A stretch of 64,000 nt of DNA, taken from positions 1 to 64,000 of the forward strand of contig CP047880.1 in assembly GCA_009911715.1 (NCBI GenBank), given 5' to 3'. The DNA is from Methanomassiliicoccaceae archaeon DOK (GTDB lineage Archaea; Thermoplasmatota; Thermoplasmata; Methanomassiliicoccales; Methanomethylophilaceae). Below are positions 44,453-54,900 of the stretch, piece by piece. The notes beneath the pieces are model-generated. The model did no database searches and had not been told where the DNA came from. It saw only the letters and a program-made list of their open reading frames with translations. Within the stretch, counting starts at the first letter, position 1, and each line of letters begins with the position of its first letter. The position numbers and the translations under genes were made by a program.

Positions 44453-45117
44453 ACGGACAGAGAGCGAGGGTCGATTTCGCGCTGACCCCGGTCGCGAGAA
44501 AGCTGATAAACGTGAATCCCAACACGATCTCCTGGATCGGGCTGATCCTGGCGCTTGTGTGCGGTGCGATCTTCTACTTCAGCGGCTACGAAGGATACGA
44601 CTGGCTCCTGATAGTCGGGGCCGTGATGGTCATCGTGTCGGGCTACTTCGACGCCCTCGACGGGAAGGTGGCCAAGCTGTCCGGCAAGGCGGGCCCCAAG
44701 GGCGACTACCTGGACCACGTCTTCGACAGGTACGCCGACGTCTTCATGATCGGCGGGATCGCGTTCTGCGCCACCTGGTGCAACCCGTACCTCGGCATGC
44801 TCGCCCTCGTCGGTGTCTTGCTCACTTCCTACATGGGCACACAGGCCCAGGCCATCGGCGCCCCGCGCCTCTACGCCGGGCTCCTCGGGAGGGCCGACAG
44901 GGTCGTCCTGTCCACGCTGTTCCCAATCATCCAGTACGTCATGATCCAGGTCGGCTACGGGTCGTTCCAGGTCGGCGGTATCGACATCTGCTGGATGGAG
45001 ATCATGATGCTGTGGTTCGCCGTCGTCGGCAACGCCACCGCCATCCAGAGGGCGATCATCACCTGGAGGAACCTGGGCAAGATGTACCCCGAATCCGACG
45101 AGGGGAAGGAGGACTGA
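44443..45117 (+). CDS. CDP-alcohol phosphatidyltransferase (archaetidylinositol-phosphate synthase-like)
   Basis: This 224-residue membrane enzyme has the CDP-alcohol motif spread over YFDALDGKVAKLSGK and KGDYLDHVFDRYAD, which supplies the four Asp residues in the D-DG-A-G-D-D pattern. It has about six membrane helices. It transfers a phosphoalcohol onto CDP-archaeol; archaetidylinositol phosphate synthase is the closest style, but glycerol or serine acceptors are possible. It is the last gene of the operon. Confidence 0.87.
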   Translation: MVLDGQRARVDFALTPVARKLINVNPNTISWIGLILALVCGAIFYFSGYEGYDWLLIVGAVMVIVSGYFDALDGKVAKLSGKAGPKGDYLDHVFDRYADVFMIGGIAFCATWCNPYLGMLALVGVLLTSYMGTQAQAIGAPRLYAGLLGRADRVVLSTLFPIIQYVMIQVGYGSFQVGGIDICWMEIMMLWFAVVGNATAIQRAIITWRNLGKMYPESDEGKED

Positions 45118-45186
45118 GGTCCCCTCCCCCTTTCAAATCATTTTCACACTCTGGCACTTTCGACCGTTGGCCTTTTTTGGACGGTT

Positions 45187-46284
45187 TCATTGGTCGTTTT
45201 TCGGCCGGTTTCCGGACTGCCCCTGTGGCTGCGCCTGCTGCTGGGCGGCCTGCCCGCTCCTCTTCTCGGCGTCGCGCATCTTGACCCTGTAGTACGAGAG
45301 GGGATGGTTCATCCACTCCTGCTGGCACAGAGTGTCCGGGTTGTGGCAGAGGCCGTTCGTCTTCATGGTCTTGCACTCCGGCGGGCTGTACCCCTCCGTC
45401 CCGCTGAGCTCCCCGGTGATGTGCTTGATCTGGTATCCGGCGATCTCCTCGTTGAAGTCCGGGGACTCGGAGAAAACCCTGATGATCCCGTCGTAGTCGA
45501 GGCCGAGGGCGTGCAGGAACGTGACCAGGGCGAACCTGGCGCTGTGGGGCAGGTTCATGCCGCGTCTGGACATGTCCAGGATGTGCACTAGGCACGGCGG
45601 GAGGAACTCGTTCTTCATCCCCTCGCCCCCCGTGGGGCTGTACCTGGCCTTGGCCTCCTCGAGGGCCATGGACACCTTGTCGACCGCGCCGCGGAGATAC
45701 CTCCTGTACTCCTCGGGGGTCATCAGCGGGAGCTCCGACTCGATCTTGTCCTGCAGGGCGTTCTGCATCAGACGGCTGAACTTCTCCTGCGGAAGGTACA
45801 CCAGGCCGGAGTGGATGTCGCAGTTGATCAGCTTCCAGTCGACGCTCTTGAGCCTGTTGGCCAGCCTGAGGTAGTCGGGGAACCCCATGCGGATGATGCC
45901 GTCCGCGTCCACCGTCGATGTCACGCCGAGCTCCTCCGAGACCACCAGGAGGGTCTCCCTGTCCTCCCCCGTGAGGATCTTGTTCATCCTGACGGCCTCC
46001 GCCAGGGCGTACCTCTTGGTCAGGAAGCGGTCCCCGACCATCGACACGATCATCCTGGCGTACGGGTAGGACATGACCTCGATGAGCCTGTCGTAGTCGT
46101 TCATCAGGGGCTTGTAGGTAACCTCTGAGTTCTCCAGGGCGTCCATCACCCTGGCGACACCGCGCTCGCGGGCGGGCTCGAAGGACGGCGACGTTATCAG
46201 GGCCTCCAGGTCTGCGTTGTTCTGCTCCGCGAACTCTGCGGACTCCTTCAGAAACGGGAACTTGGCCGCGCGTCCTGTGTCCAT
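45187..46284 (-). CDS. priL: DNA primase large subunit PriL
   Basis: This 365-residue large primase subunit has the C-terminal iron-sulfur domain, with four likely ligand Cys in PCLVHI, PECKTM, GLCHNP and LCQQEW. The N-terminal half is the helical PriS-contacting domain. It regulates primer length with the PriS catalytic subunit, which is not in the window. It ends with a low-complexity Gln-rich tail (QAAQQQAQPQGQ). It converges on the phosphatidyltransferase gene. Confidence 0.93.
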   Translation of the reverse strand: MDTGRAAKFPFLKESAEFAEQNNADLEALITSPSFEPARERGVARVMDALENSEVTYKPLMNDYDRLIEVMSYPYARMIVSMVGDRFLTKRYALAEAVRMNKILTGEDRETLLVVSEELGVTSTVDADGIIRMGFPDYLRLANRLKSVDWKLINCDIHSGLVYLPQEKFSRLMQNALQDKIESELPLMTPEEYRRYLRGAVDKVSMALEEAKARYSPTGGEGMKNEFLPPCLVHILDMSRRGMNLPHSARFALVTFLHALGLDYDGIIRVFSESPDFNEEIAGYQIKHITGELSGTEGYSPPECKTMKTNGLCHNPDTLCQQEWMNHPLSYYRVKMRDAEKRSGQAAQQQAQPQGQSGNRPKNDQ

Positions 46285-46410
46285 GTCCCACCGTAGGGCG
46301 CGGGGATTGAAAAAGAAGAGGTTAAGGTCGCAACACCTCAGGCTTCCCGGGGAATCCGGTAATCGATAGTATATACGTGGGGGTCATCCCCTCACTCAAG
46401 AGGTCCGAAC

Positions 46411-46893
46411 ATGTCCGTTTTCAAGAAGAAGGAGAACAGGGTCCGCGTGCTGTTCGTGGACGAGAAGAACGACTTCGCCTCACAGATGGCCGAGTACTTC
46501 ACGATGAAGTTCTACCCGGACCAGTACGAGGCGTTCAGCGCCGGTCCGGAGCCCGACATCATCGACTGCGAGCTCATCTCCGCGATGTACCAGAACGGGG
46601 AGGACATGAGGAGGCAGGTCTCCAAGAACTTCGAGAACGAGGACTACCTGCCCAAGGACAAGACCTATGATTACGTGGTCTACACCGAGAAGGACGTCTT
46701 CGACAGGCTCTCGGGCAATCCCGAGTGGAAGGGGAAGCAGATCCTGGCCCCCATGAGGTCCAGGCTGGACTACGCCGCCACCGACGACCTGGAGCTCTAC
46801 CAGGAGTACGTCCGTTCGATGGAGGAGGTCAGGGAGTGGGTGAAGGAGAACATGGCCGACCCCTCCAAGCTGGCCTCGATGGTATCCGCATGA
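46411..46893 (+). CDS. LMW-phosphatase/ArsC-like protein lacking catalytic Cys
   Basis: This 160-residue protein has the fold outline of low-molecular-weight protein tyrosine phosphatase/arsenate reductase: VRVLFVDEKNDFASQMAEYF at residues 11-30, then EAFSAGPEP and the late YDYVVYTEKDV. In active members the loop reads CTGNxCRS; here it is DEKNDFAS, so the nucleophilic Cys and the Arg are gone. A binding or regulatory role replaces catalysis. A TATA GTATATAC at about 46370 precedes it. It overlaps the tsr3 gene by four bases. Confidence 0.75.
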   Translation: MSVFKKKENRVRVLFVDEKNDFASQMAEYFTMKFYPDQYEAFSAGPEPDIIDCELISAMYQNGEDMRRQVSKNFENEDYLPKDKTYDYVVYTEKDVFDRLSGNPEWKGKQILAPMRSRLDYAATDDLELYQEYVRSMEEVREWVKENMADPSKLASMVSA

Positions 46894-47459
46894 TCCCGGT
46901 CATCATCTACGACAAGTGCCAGTGCGACCCGAAGAAGTGCACCGCCAAGCGGATGCTGAAGTTCGGTCTCGGCAGGGAGGCCAAGACCCTGGGCGCGATC
47001 CCGTCCGGGTCCATCGTCCTCTCCCCCTTCTCGGACAGGGCTCTGTCGCCGGCCGACATCGGCCACGCGCACAAGGGTTTGGTCGTGATGGACCTGACCT
47101 GGACCAACATCGACGAGTTCCCAAGGCTCAGGAGGGTGGAGGAGAGGGCGCTGCCCTACCTCCTGGCGTCGAACCCCATCAACTGGGGCAGGCCGATGGA
47201 GCTGAACAGCGCCGAGGCCGTCATGGCCGCCCTGATCATCCTCGGTCAGAGGGAGCAGGCCGAGACGTTCATGGGCAGGTTCAACTGGGCTCCGGAGTTC
47301 ATGAGGCTCAACGGCGCGATGCTCGACGACTACTCGAAGGCGAAGGACAGCACCGAGGTCGTCAGGATCCAGAACGAGTACATCGAGTCCGTGACCGGCG
47401 GGAACAGCGGATCGGACGACAGTAGCGATCGAGAATCGCGTCAGAGCAGCAGTTCTTGA
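46890..47459 (+). CDS. tsr3: Tsr3-like 18S/16S rRNA aminocarboxypropyltransferase
   Basis: This 189-residue SAM-dependent enzyme of the DUF367/Tsr3 family adds an aminocarboxypropyl group to a small-subunit rRNA nucleotide. The family motifs are IYDKCQCDPKKCTAKRML, VVMDLTWTNID, LPYLLASNPINWGRPMELN and ILGQREQAETFMGRFNW. The C-terminal 20 residues are low-complexity Ser/Arg. It starts with ATGA overlap after the LMW-phosphatase-like gene. Confidence 0.92.
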   Translation: MIPVIIYDKCQCDPKKCTAKRMLKFGLGREAKTLGAIPSGSIVLSPFSDRALSPADIGHAHKGLVVMDLTWTNIDEFPRLRRVEERALPYLLASNPINWGRPMELNSAEAVMAALIILGQREQAETFMGRFNWAPEFMRLNGAMLDDYSKAKDSTEVVRIQNEYIESVTGGNSGSDDSSDRESRQSSSS

Positions 47460-47514
47460 GAAAATCAAAAGGGAAATGGTTTCCAGGCCGTCTTCCGACG
47501 GCTCAGGGACGGCA

Positions 47515-47679
47515 TCACTCGGTGATGGCGCTGGAGGGGCACTCGTCGATGCAGGCGCCGCAGTCGATGCATTTGCCGGCATCGATGACCGCGATGTCCT
47601 CGCAGGTGATAGCGCCCTCGGGGCAGACGTCCACGCATGCACCGCATGCGACACACTCGGAAGCGTTGACTGTAACCAT
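47515..47679 (-). CDS. 2[4Fe-4S] ferredoxin
   Basis: This 54-residue bacterial-type ferredoxin has two clusters: Cys9, 12, 15, 19 and Cys37, 40, 43, 47, each in CxxCxxCxxxCP arrangement. An extra Cys26 lies between. It is a soluble low-potential electron carrier, as used throughout methanogen metabolism. A minus-strand TATA (TTTTTATACAC near 47713-47723) precedes it. Confidence 0.95.
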   Translation of the reverse strand: MVTVNASECVACGACVDVCPEGAITCEDIAVIDAGKCIDCGACIDECPSSAITE

Positions 47680-47918
47680 CTTGATTACCTCTGAGGGGGA
47701 AAACCCGCAAAGGTGTATAAAAAGGTGAGTAAACAGCGTTTAGGAGTGGTTAAAAATTAGTGTCCGCAATTCGGCGCGCCTCACAATCCGCAACCCCAGG
47801 TTTCGGACATCTGGCACTGTCGTCTCCCTTCGGTTCCGCACCCGGTTCGGTCCTCATCGGCATGGAGGAGGTCCTAAACAGGGGCGCACTCCGACGCACG
47901 CGTGCGCGCAGGCACGAT

Positions 47919-47926
47919 GTTTAAAT
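47919..47926 (+). promoter_or_regulatory. TATA box of wHTH-mcm operon
   Basis: TTTAAATC is centred about 26 bp before the ATG at 47950, predicting a leaderless mRNA and excluding longer N-terminal versions. A palindrome GCACGCGTGC lies about 20 bp further upstream. Confidence 0.6.
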
Positions 47927-47949
47927 CATGGTCGGCGATGGTCGGGGCG

Positions 47950-48183
47950 ATGACCTCAGACGACCTTCTTCCGATGATATGGGACGCGCTAGGCGCCGAC
48001 CGCCTCACCACGCTCGAGGCGACAGACAGGCTGGAGGACCTCTTCAAGTACAGGTGCCCCGACGACCTGGCGAAGACCCTGATGAAGTTCAGGAAGGCCG
48101 GACTGATCAAGGGGGAGATCTCCATGGACCGCGGCGGATGGGTCTGGTGGGTCGACGACGAGTGCCGCTCGAAGGGGGTCTGA
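47950..48183 (+). CDS. small winged-helix protein upstream of MCM
   Basis: This 77-residue protein has helices in SDDLLPMIWDALGADRLTTLE and FKYRCPDDLAKTLMKFRKAG and a short wing ISMDRGGWVWWVDD, a minimal winged-helix pattern. Its stop is two bases before the TTG start of mcm, so the two are one operon. It may be a replication-associated DNA- or MCM-binding factor; no family was recognised. The start is fixed by TATA spacing. Confidence 0.65.
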   Translation: MTSDDLLPMIWDALGADRLTTLEATDRLEDLFKYRCPDDLAKTLMKFRKAGLIKGEISMDRGGWVWWVDDECRSKGV

Positions 48184-48185
48184 CA

Positions 48186-50279
48186 TTGGCGGTGAACTTC
48201 CAGGACAGCGAGATCCAGGCCGCCTGGAACGACGTGTTCTCCAGGGACAAGTACCGCATCATGATCTCGTGCATCGCGGACAACTTCCCCCAGAAGAAGA
48301 GCCTCATGGTGGACTACGCCGACATCAACACCTACAACGTGGACTTCGCCATGTACGTCCTCGACAACCCGGACAAGTGCTTCGAGATCGCCAGGAAGAC
48401 CGTCATGTCCCTGGTGCCCAACATCAGCCGTCCGGGGGAGAACATCAACGTCAGGATATTCAACCTCCCGAGGGATGCGAAGGTGGACATCCGCAACCTG
48501 CGCGCCGACCACCTCAGGAGGCTCATCGCGGTGGAGGGCCTGGCCAGGAAGGTCACCACCGTCAAGCCCCGCATGACCGTGGCGCTTTTCAGGTGCGCCA
48601 GGTGCGGCACCGAGATGTGGGTGGACCAGCCCGGGATGATCCTCAAGGAGCCGATGATGTGCTCCAACCCCGAGGGCAGCTGCAACAAGCAGGCCACCCG
48701 CTTCATCCTGGACGACAAGGCGTCCGTCTTCATCGACACGCAGAAGATCGAGATCCAGGAGAGCCCCGAGGGGCTCAGGGGAGGCGCACAGCCGGAGAGG
48801 CTCACCGGATACGTGGAGGACGACATCGCCGGTGAGGTCACCGCGGGCAACAGGATCACCCTGAACGGGGTGCTCAGGTCCGTGGAGAAGTCCGACAGGG
48901 ACAAGTCGACGGTGTTCGAGACCTTCCTCGACGTCATCTCCGTGGAGTTCGAGCAGCACGAGTACGACGAGATCCAGATCACCGAGGAGGACGAGAAGGA
49001 GATCCTCCGCATGTCCAAGGACCCGGACCTCTTCGACAACATCGTCAAGTCGATATCGCCGTCCATCTACGGGCTGGACTCCGTGAAGAAGGCCATCGCC
49101 CTGCAGCTGTTCGGCGGTTGCCACAAGGAGATGGACGACGGGACCGTGATGAGGGGCGACATGCACATCCTGCTGATGGGAGACCCCGGAGTCGCGAAGT
49201 CGCAGCTCCTGAGGTACATGAGCATGCTGGCGCCCAGAGGGATATACGCCTCCGGGAAGTCCGCGTCGGCGGCGGGACTGACCGCCGCGGCGGTGAGGGA
49301 CGACTTCGGGGACGGCAGGTGGACCCTGGAGGCCGGGGCACTGGTCCTGGCGGACAAGGGTCTGGCCTGCATCGACGAGCTGGACAAGATGACGGACCAG
49401 GACAGGTCCTCGCTGCACGAGGCGATGGAGTCCCAGAGGATCTCCGTCGCCAAGGCTGGCATAACCGCCACGCTGCAGTGCAGGTGCTCGATGCTGGCCG
49501 CCGCGAACCCCAAGTACGGGAGGTTCGAGGAGGACACGCCCATCGCGGACCAGATCGACCTGCCCCCGGCGCTCATGTCCCGTTTCGATCTCATATTCGT
49601 GCTGACGGACAAGCCCGAGAAGAGGAAGGACACGGCGATCACCGAGCACATCCTCAAGGCACACCAGCGCGGGCAGGTCAGGATGATGCCCGAGGGGACG
49701 CACATAGACGGCGTGGACCCCAAGAGGATCCTGGAGAACACCGACAACATCCGCCCGGTCTACGACGTGGAGATCCTCAGGAAGTACGTGGCGTACTCCA
49801 AGAGGATGACCCCGGTCATGACCGAGGAGGCCAAGAGCATCATCGAGAGGAGCTACCTGAGGATCAGGGCCATGGGCGGGGACGGGAGCTCCGTACCGAT
49901 CACGGCCAGGCAGCTGGAGGCGTTCGTGCGCCTGTCCGAGGCGTCGGCGAAGATGTGCCTGAGCTCCGTCGTGACCGACGTGGACGCCAACCGCGCCGTG
50001 GACCTGGTGGAGGACTACCTCAGGAGGATCGCCGGCTCCGACGACGGCGGGTTCGACATCGACAAGATCGCCACCGGAATCAGCTCCAAGGACAGGAACA
50101 AGATGGACGTGGTCAGGGAGATCATGAGGGACTTCGGCGGCGACGGCCTCACCGAGGACGAGTTCGTCCAGCACGGCGAGTCCCAGGGCATCCCCGAGTC
50201 CGAGGTCCGCAGGGCGCTCAAGCAGCTGCACGACGCCGGAGAGTTCTACAAGGCCGGAAACCTTTACAAGAGGGTGTGA
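48186..50279 (+). CDS. mcm: MCM replicative helicase
   Basis: This 697-residue archaeal MCM unwinds DNA at forks. The N-terminal zinc site uses FRCARCG and MCSNPEGSC. The AAA+ domain has Walker A GDPGVAKS, Walker B CIDELDKM and the arginine finger region MSRFDL. A C-terminal winged helix spans about the last 75 residues (EIMRDFGGDGLTEDEFVQHG). No intein is seen. The start is TTG at 48186 (a GTG two codons on is possible) after AAGGGG. Confidence 0.97.
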   Translation: MAVNFQDSEIQAAWNDVFSRDKYRIMISCIADNFPQKKSLMVDYADINTYNVDFAMYVLDNPDKCFEIARKTVMSLVPNISRPGENINVRIFNLPRDAKVDIRNLRADHLRRLIAVEGLARKVTTVKPRMTVALFRCARCGTEMWVDQPGMILKEPMMCSNPEGSCNKQATRFILDDKASVFIDTQKIEIQESPEGLRGGAQPERLTGYVEDDIAGEVTAGNRITLNGVLRSVEKSDRDKSTVFETFLDVISVEFEQHEYDEIQITEEDEKEILRMSKDPDLFDNIVKSISPSIYGLDSVKKAIALQLFGGCHKEMDDGTVMRGDMHILLMGDPGVAKSQLLRYMSMLAPRGIYASGKSASAAGLTAAAVRDDFGDGRWTLEAGALVLADKGLACIDELDKMTDQDRSSLHEAMESQRISVAKAGITATLQCRCSMLAAANPKYGRFEEDTPIADQIDLPPALMSRFDLIFVLTDKPEKRKDTAITEHILKAHQRGQVRMMPEGTHIDGVDPKRILENTDNIRPVYDVEILRKYVAYSKRMTPVMTEEAKSIIERSYLRIRAMGGDGSSVPITARQLEAFVRLSEASAKMCLSSVVTDVDANRAVDLVEDYLRRIAGSDDGGFDIDKIATGISSKDRNKMDVVREIMRDFGGDGLTEDEFVQHGESQGIPESEVRRALKQLHDAGEFYKAGNLYKRV

Positions 50280-50283
50280 GGAC

Positions 50284-50574
50284 ATGTTCGTAAGGATACA
50301 CACGCACGGGAACGAGGTCATCCTCGCGGCATGCGACGAGGACCTCATCGGAAGGACCTTCGAGGGCGGGGGCGCCAGGCTGAGGGTCAGCGAGACGTTC
50401 TACAGGGGGGAGTCGATTCCCGCCGAGGCGTTCATCGAGAGGATGAAGTCGGTCACCATCATGAACCTGGTCGGAGAGGAGGTCGTGTCCATCGCCATAG
50501 CGGAGGGCAAGGTGTCGCCGGACAACGTCATGGAGATCGGCGGCGTGAAGCACGCCCAGGTGGTGCTGCTGTGA
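50284..50574 (+). CDS. DUF424 family protein
   Basis: This 96-residue protein matches the archaeal DUF424 family (strand FVRIHTHGNEVILAACDEDLIGRTF, then LRVSETFYRGE and NLVGEEVVSIAI). DUF424 genes often sit next to NMD3 or translation factors, as here. Function is unknown. Its stop overlaps the GTG start of nmd3. Confidence 0.87.
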   Translation: MFVRIHTHGNEVILAACDEDLIGRTFEGGGARLRVSETFYRGESIPAEAFIERMKSVTIMNLVGEEVVSIAIAEGKVSPDNVMEIGGVKHAQVVLL

Positions 50575-51599
50575 GCTTCTGCGTCAAATGCGGCAGGGAC
50601 TGCGAGGAGTCTCTGGACGGCCTGTGCATAGACTGCTGGCTGGACGGCAGGAAGCTGACGTCCCTCCCCCACCACGTGGACCTGAGGGTCTGCACGAACT
50701 GCGGCGAGTACGAGTTCGGGGACAGGTGGCTCAGGAGGGAGAAGGCCGTCGCAGTGCAGGACGCGGCGGCGGACGCGCTGGCGGTGATCAGGGACGCCGT
50801 GCCGGTGTCCGTCTCGACGCAGGCCGTGGAGCAGGACCCGCACGTGTACTCCGTGACCGTCCGCACCACGTGCGACGTCATGGGCTACGAGGCCGAGGAC
50901 GAGGCCACGACCATCGTGAGGATCAAGAACACCGTCTGCAGGAGGTGCTCCAGGCAGCTGGGGAGCTACTACGAGGCGATTCTGCAGATCAGGACGGGCT
51001 CCGGCAGGCTGTCCGAGGAGGACAGGGAGGAGACCCTGGTCATGGTGGAGAACTCCGTGGCCAGGCAGGCGGCCACCAACAGGTCGCTGTTCATCACGAA
51101 GATGGAGCTCGTGACAGGCGGGGTGGACGTGTACCTCTCGTCGATGTCCCTGGGGAAGAGCCTGGCAAGGGAGCTGGCGGACTTCTACTGCGCGGAGACC
51201 AAGGAGTCCCCGAAGCTGGTTGGACAGACCACCGACGGCCAGGACATGTACAGGATCACGTACCTGGTCAGGCTGCCCGAGTACCATGTGGGCGACGTGG
51301 TCCTGTTCCAGGGCCACCACTGCAAGCTCACCAGGGTCAACGGCAACGGCGGGAGGCTCATGGACCTGATGGATTTCAGGGAGAGGGCGGTTCGCAGGGC
51401 GGACATGTCCGACATCAGGGTCTACGAGAAGGCGGAGGATCTGAGGGAGGCGACGGTCGTCAGCAGGTCCGGGTCGGAGATCCAGGTGCTGCATCCGGAC
51501 AACTACTCCACGGTGGACCTGAGGGTGCCGGAGGACGCGGACATAGGGGATTCGGTGAGGGTCGTGGCCATAGACGATGTCCTCTACTTCGTGCCGTGA
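50571..51599 (+). CDS. nmd3: NMD3-like ribosome export/maturation factor
   Basis: This 342-residue archaeal NMD3 homologue has Cys-rich zinc motifs CVKCGRDCEESLDGLCIDC and VCTNCGEY at the N terminus and VCRRCSRQ later. The following eIF5A-like and L22-like domains match the family. It acts in large-subunit maturation. The GTG start at 50571 overlaps the DUF424 stop (GTGA). It is the last gene of the wHTH-mcm-DUF424-nmd3 operon. Confidence 0.9.
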   Translation: MSFCVKCGRDCEESLDGLCIDCWLDGRKLTSLPHHVDLRVCTNCGEYEFGDRWLRREKAVAVQDAAADALAVIRDAVPVSVSTQAVEQDPHVYSVTVRTTCDVMGYEAEDEATTIVRIKNTVCRRCSRQLGSYYEAILQIRTGSGRLSEEDREETLVMVENSVARQAATNRSLFITKMELVTGGVDVYLSSMSLGKSLARELADFYCAETKESPKLVGQTTDGQDMYRITYLVRLPEYHVGDVVLFQGHHCKLTRVNGNGGRLMDLMDFRERAVRRADMSDIRVYEKAEDLREATVVSRSGSEIQVLHPDNYSTVDLRVPEDADIGDSVRVVAIDDVLYFVP

Positions 51600-51905
51600 C
51601 GTGCGGTATCTGGAGTTAACACCTCTACACGCAAAAACAACGTTTCGTTGACTAAATATCCAGTAGTATTTATAACTTGTATACACTGGAGCGCGTCCAA
51701 TTTTTCATTCCCTAATCGGGGATCTCAACATAGCCAGACTGTGAAGAATTCATCTGCCTTCGGGCATGTTGGATGCATAGTCGGATACTGTGTGGCTGGT
51801 TACTGTAAATTTATATGATTGATAGTTCTAAGAATATTACTATCAAAAACTTAAATACATGATTTAAGAATATTATATTCATAGAATAAGGAGGAATCCG
51901 TAGCT
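51600..51905 (+). promoter_or_regulatory. AT-rich adhesin promoter region
   Basis: This is a 306-bp non-coding stretch. A small hairpin CAACG-TTT-CGTTG at 51638-51650 may end the nmd3 transcript. Near the adhesin start are an inverted repeat TGATAGT (51820-51826)/ACTATCA (51839-51845) and a direct repeat TAAGAATATTA at 51829-51839 and 51865-51875. A TATA-like TTAAATAC lies at about 51851, with ribosome site AAGGAGG at about 51888. The repeats look like operators. No further gene is seen. Confidence 0.5.
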
Positions 51906-54900
51906 ATGTGGAGAAAAGCAATTGTGGTCATAGCTCTGGTTGCAATCGGAGCGATGCTACTGGTAACAGCATCGCCCGCCGCAGATGCAGAAAATGACAT
52001 TTTGTATGAGGATGAAGAAATAACAATTACTCTCGTTGATGTTGATGGCAGTAAAATTTTGTACGACACAGACGGTGAGAACAAAATAAAACAACATCTG
52101 CATGTTGCCTATAATTCGGGATCTGTTATAACAGATTACGATCTCACAGGTGCATTTACAGCTGTGGGGGAACAGACTTTCTCAGTTGTTATAGACAACA
52201 AGGTGTACCCTATCGAACTGACCATAGTTGAAAATAAAATCGAGTCATTGAAAAAGACTGAGGACTTTCCTACAAAAACATATCATTCTGGCGATTCTCT
52301 TGCGAGTGTGAGTCTGGACGTCAGAGATTATCTAATCGCAGTATTCTCTGATGGTAGTGAAAAAAGACTGGACGCATCTTACGATCTGTATGTTCAGGGT
52401 AGTCTCTACTCAGGCTCTGATGGTAGTAGAGATGATGCCGTGTTATCGGCATACATCAGATCCAACATTAACCATACAGTGAGTGATAATTTTATTCCTC
52501 TAGAATTCACAGTAAATATAACTCCTATGTACCCACATGGGATAACAGATGCTGATGCACCCAGTACATTCTATAGTGGGGATTTATTCAACGTAACTAG
52601 TTTGACAGTGTTGTTCTCATCTGATAAAGATGACATATATGCAGATATGTCCACACTAGATATTACACAATATGAAAATTACCTTAGTACGCTCTCATTC
52701 ACATATTATGATGAGAATGGAGAGGTGGTTAGCCTCGATGAGGGCAATCATCTCACAGTAGACGTCACAAAAGTGGAAGTAACCTACAAAGAAAACAATG
52801 TGACAACAAAACCTCGCGAATTCACTGTGGATGTGCTTCCGATAGAGGTTGATGTACCAATTCTTTACAACAATTCTGAAACCTACAATAGCACCTACCA
52901 TTCCACAACGGTATCCGGGTTCAACCCTGATTACATGGATATTACAAGCACTAACCTTTATTCTGATGAAAACGGCACCATTTTGACTGATGCCCTGTTA
53001 TCTGACAAAGAGACCTTTGAAGTCTATGCCAAGAATGCAGGCGATTACTTTATAACATTCGAATTAACTAATAACAACTACGTGTGGAAGGGTCTAGCAG
53101 AAACAGAACGTGAAGCAATCACAGATACATGGACGATTTTGAAAGCAACTTTCACAGGAGCATCGATAGAACTCAAAGGCTGGGAGTATTCTGATGCTGG
53201 CCCTCACAATCCGATCATAAAGGGAGTTCCAGACGATGCTTTTACCGACGACTCCACCTTCGAACCCGTGTACTATTATTGGGGTCAAGCCAACGATGGA
53301 ACAACAATACCTGAGACAGATGCTACAGATACACAGCCATCTTTAGCCGGAGAATGGTACGTGAAGATTACCATCGAGTCTGTCAACTACATAGGAGTTA
53401 CACTCTCCGATTCTTTTACGATTATCAAAAAAGAAATTCCTGCTGAAGATTATAATTTCAGTTTTGATTATACTGGATCAGTAATAGACCTGAGTACAAT
53501 TGTACAATCAAAGCCATTTTCCGTATCCACAGATGACGGGTACGTCTACAAGGCAGAAAACAAAGGCGAATACAAGGCACTTCTATCGCTGACAGATACA
53601 AACAATTACTGTTGGGTGCGTGGTGCGGAAACAGTCGATAAAGAAATCACATGGCATATAAACACGGCTCAAAACGAAGTAATTTCAAATACCATTTCCA
53701 TAGGCGACTGGACCTATCTCGACGAAAAGCTGAGCAAAGATGAATTACTGGATCTTCTCAAATCAAAAATCAAAGTCGAGTCAAAGTTCGATACAACATC
53801 TGAAATCAAATTGTATGAAGATTCTTACTTCAGCCAGGAGGCGAACATCAACGGAGACGGGCAGTATGATGCTGGCACATACTGGATCAAGATCGTATTT
53901 GACGCTGATAGATCAGGCAATGATAATTTCAGTGAATTGGAATGGAAATTCGAGAATTCTATAACTGTAAGCCCATGCCCTGTAGAGGCTCTTGACGATG
54001 TGGATGCCGGTTCTAAACCCTATACTGGTAAACCTCAACAATCGGATCTTTCCAGCGGCAGGTACTATACGGTAAAGCAGGAGCATCATGTGGATGCGGA
54101 CAGCTATCCCGTATACGTCACAATCAATCATAATTTCACATGGGATATGTCCAATCCGCCCGTCGACGGTACTCTCACTCTGTATTTTACAATCACCAAG
54201 ATAGATAGTTCGTACGATGTCATATGGGATGAGTGGACACCGCCCTCGGATTTAGTATACGGGAATACAGATTCTCTGACAGCCCCAACAGCGAATTCCG
54301 AATATGGAACTGTTGTGATTAAATTCTGGACTGTCGAGAATCCAGCTTCTTCATGGGACGGTACAATTCCACAAGATGCAAAAACATGGGACTCTGTGAC
54401 ACAACCCCATGATGCCGGAAACTACCGCGTAGTGGCGTATGTCGAAGAAACGAAGAATTACATCGCTGCATGCACATCGGATTTCAAGTCATTTACAATT
54501 TCTAAGAAGCCTGTAAACGTTCCCGTTTTCGATGAAGAATTCAACCCAGAGTACAACGGAACCGAAATCAAAATCACATCGGATGATTTCCAATCATGGA
54601 AGGAATTTTTCCAAATAATATCTGGAGACGAGTATGTAGATCACTCATCAACAGGATATGTTTTGAAAGTAAGGATTACTGACTCAAACTATCGTTGGTC
54701 GGAAGGCGAGGCCGATGTAGAAATCGAAGATGATGTTGCGAGCATCCCCTGGAACATATCCAAGCGCATAATCACACTTTCTACGAACGATGTGAGAAAT
54801 GTAGTCATATCTTCATCACAACCATATCCGACTCTGACTCTGGTCAACAACACTACCAGTCGTGAAACTTTGACATTCGGTGATGGGATCACCGTCAAAT

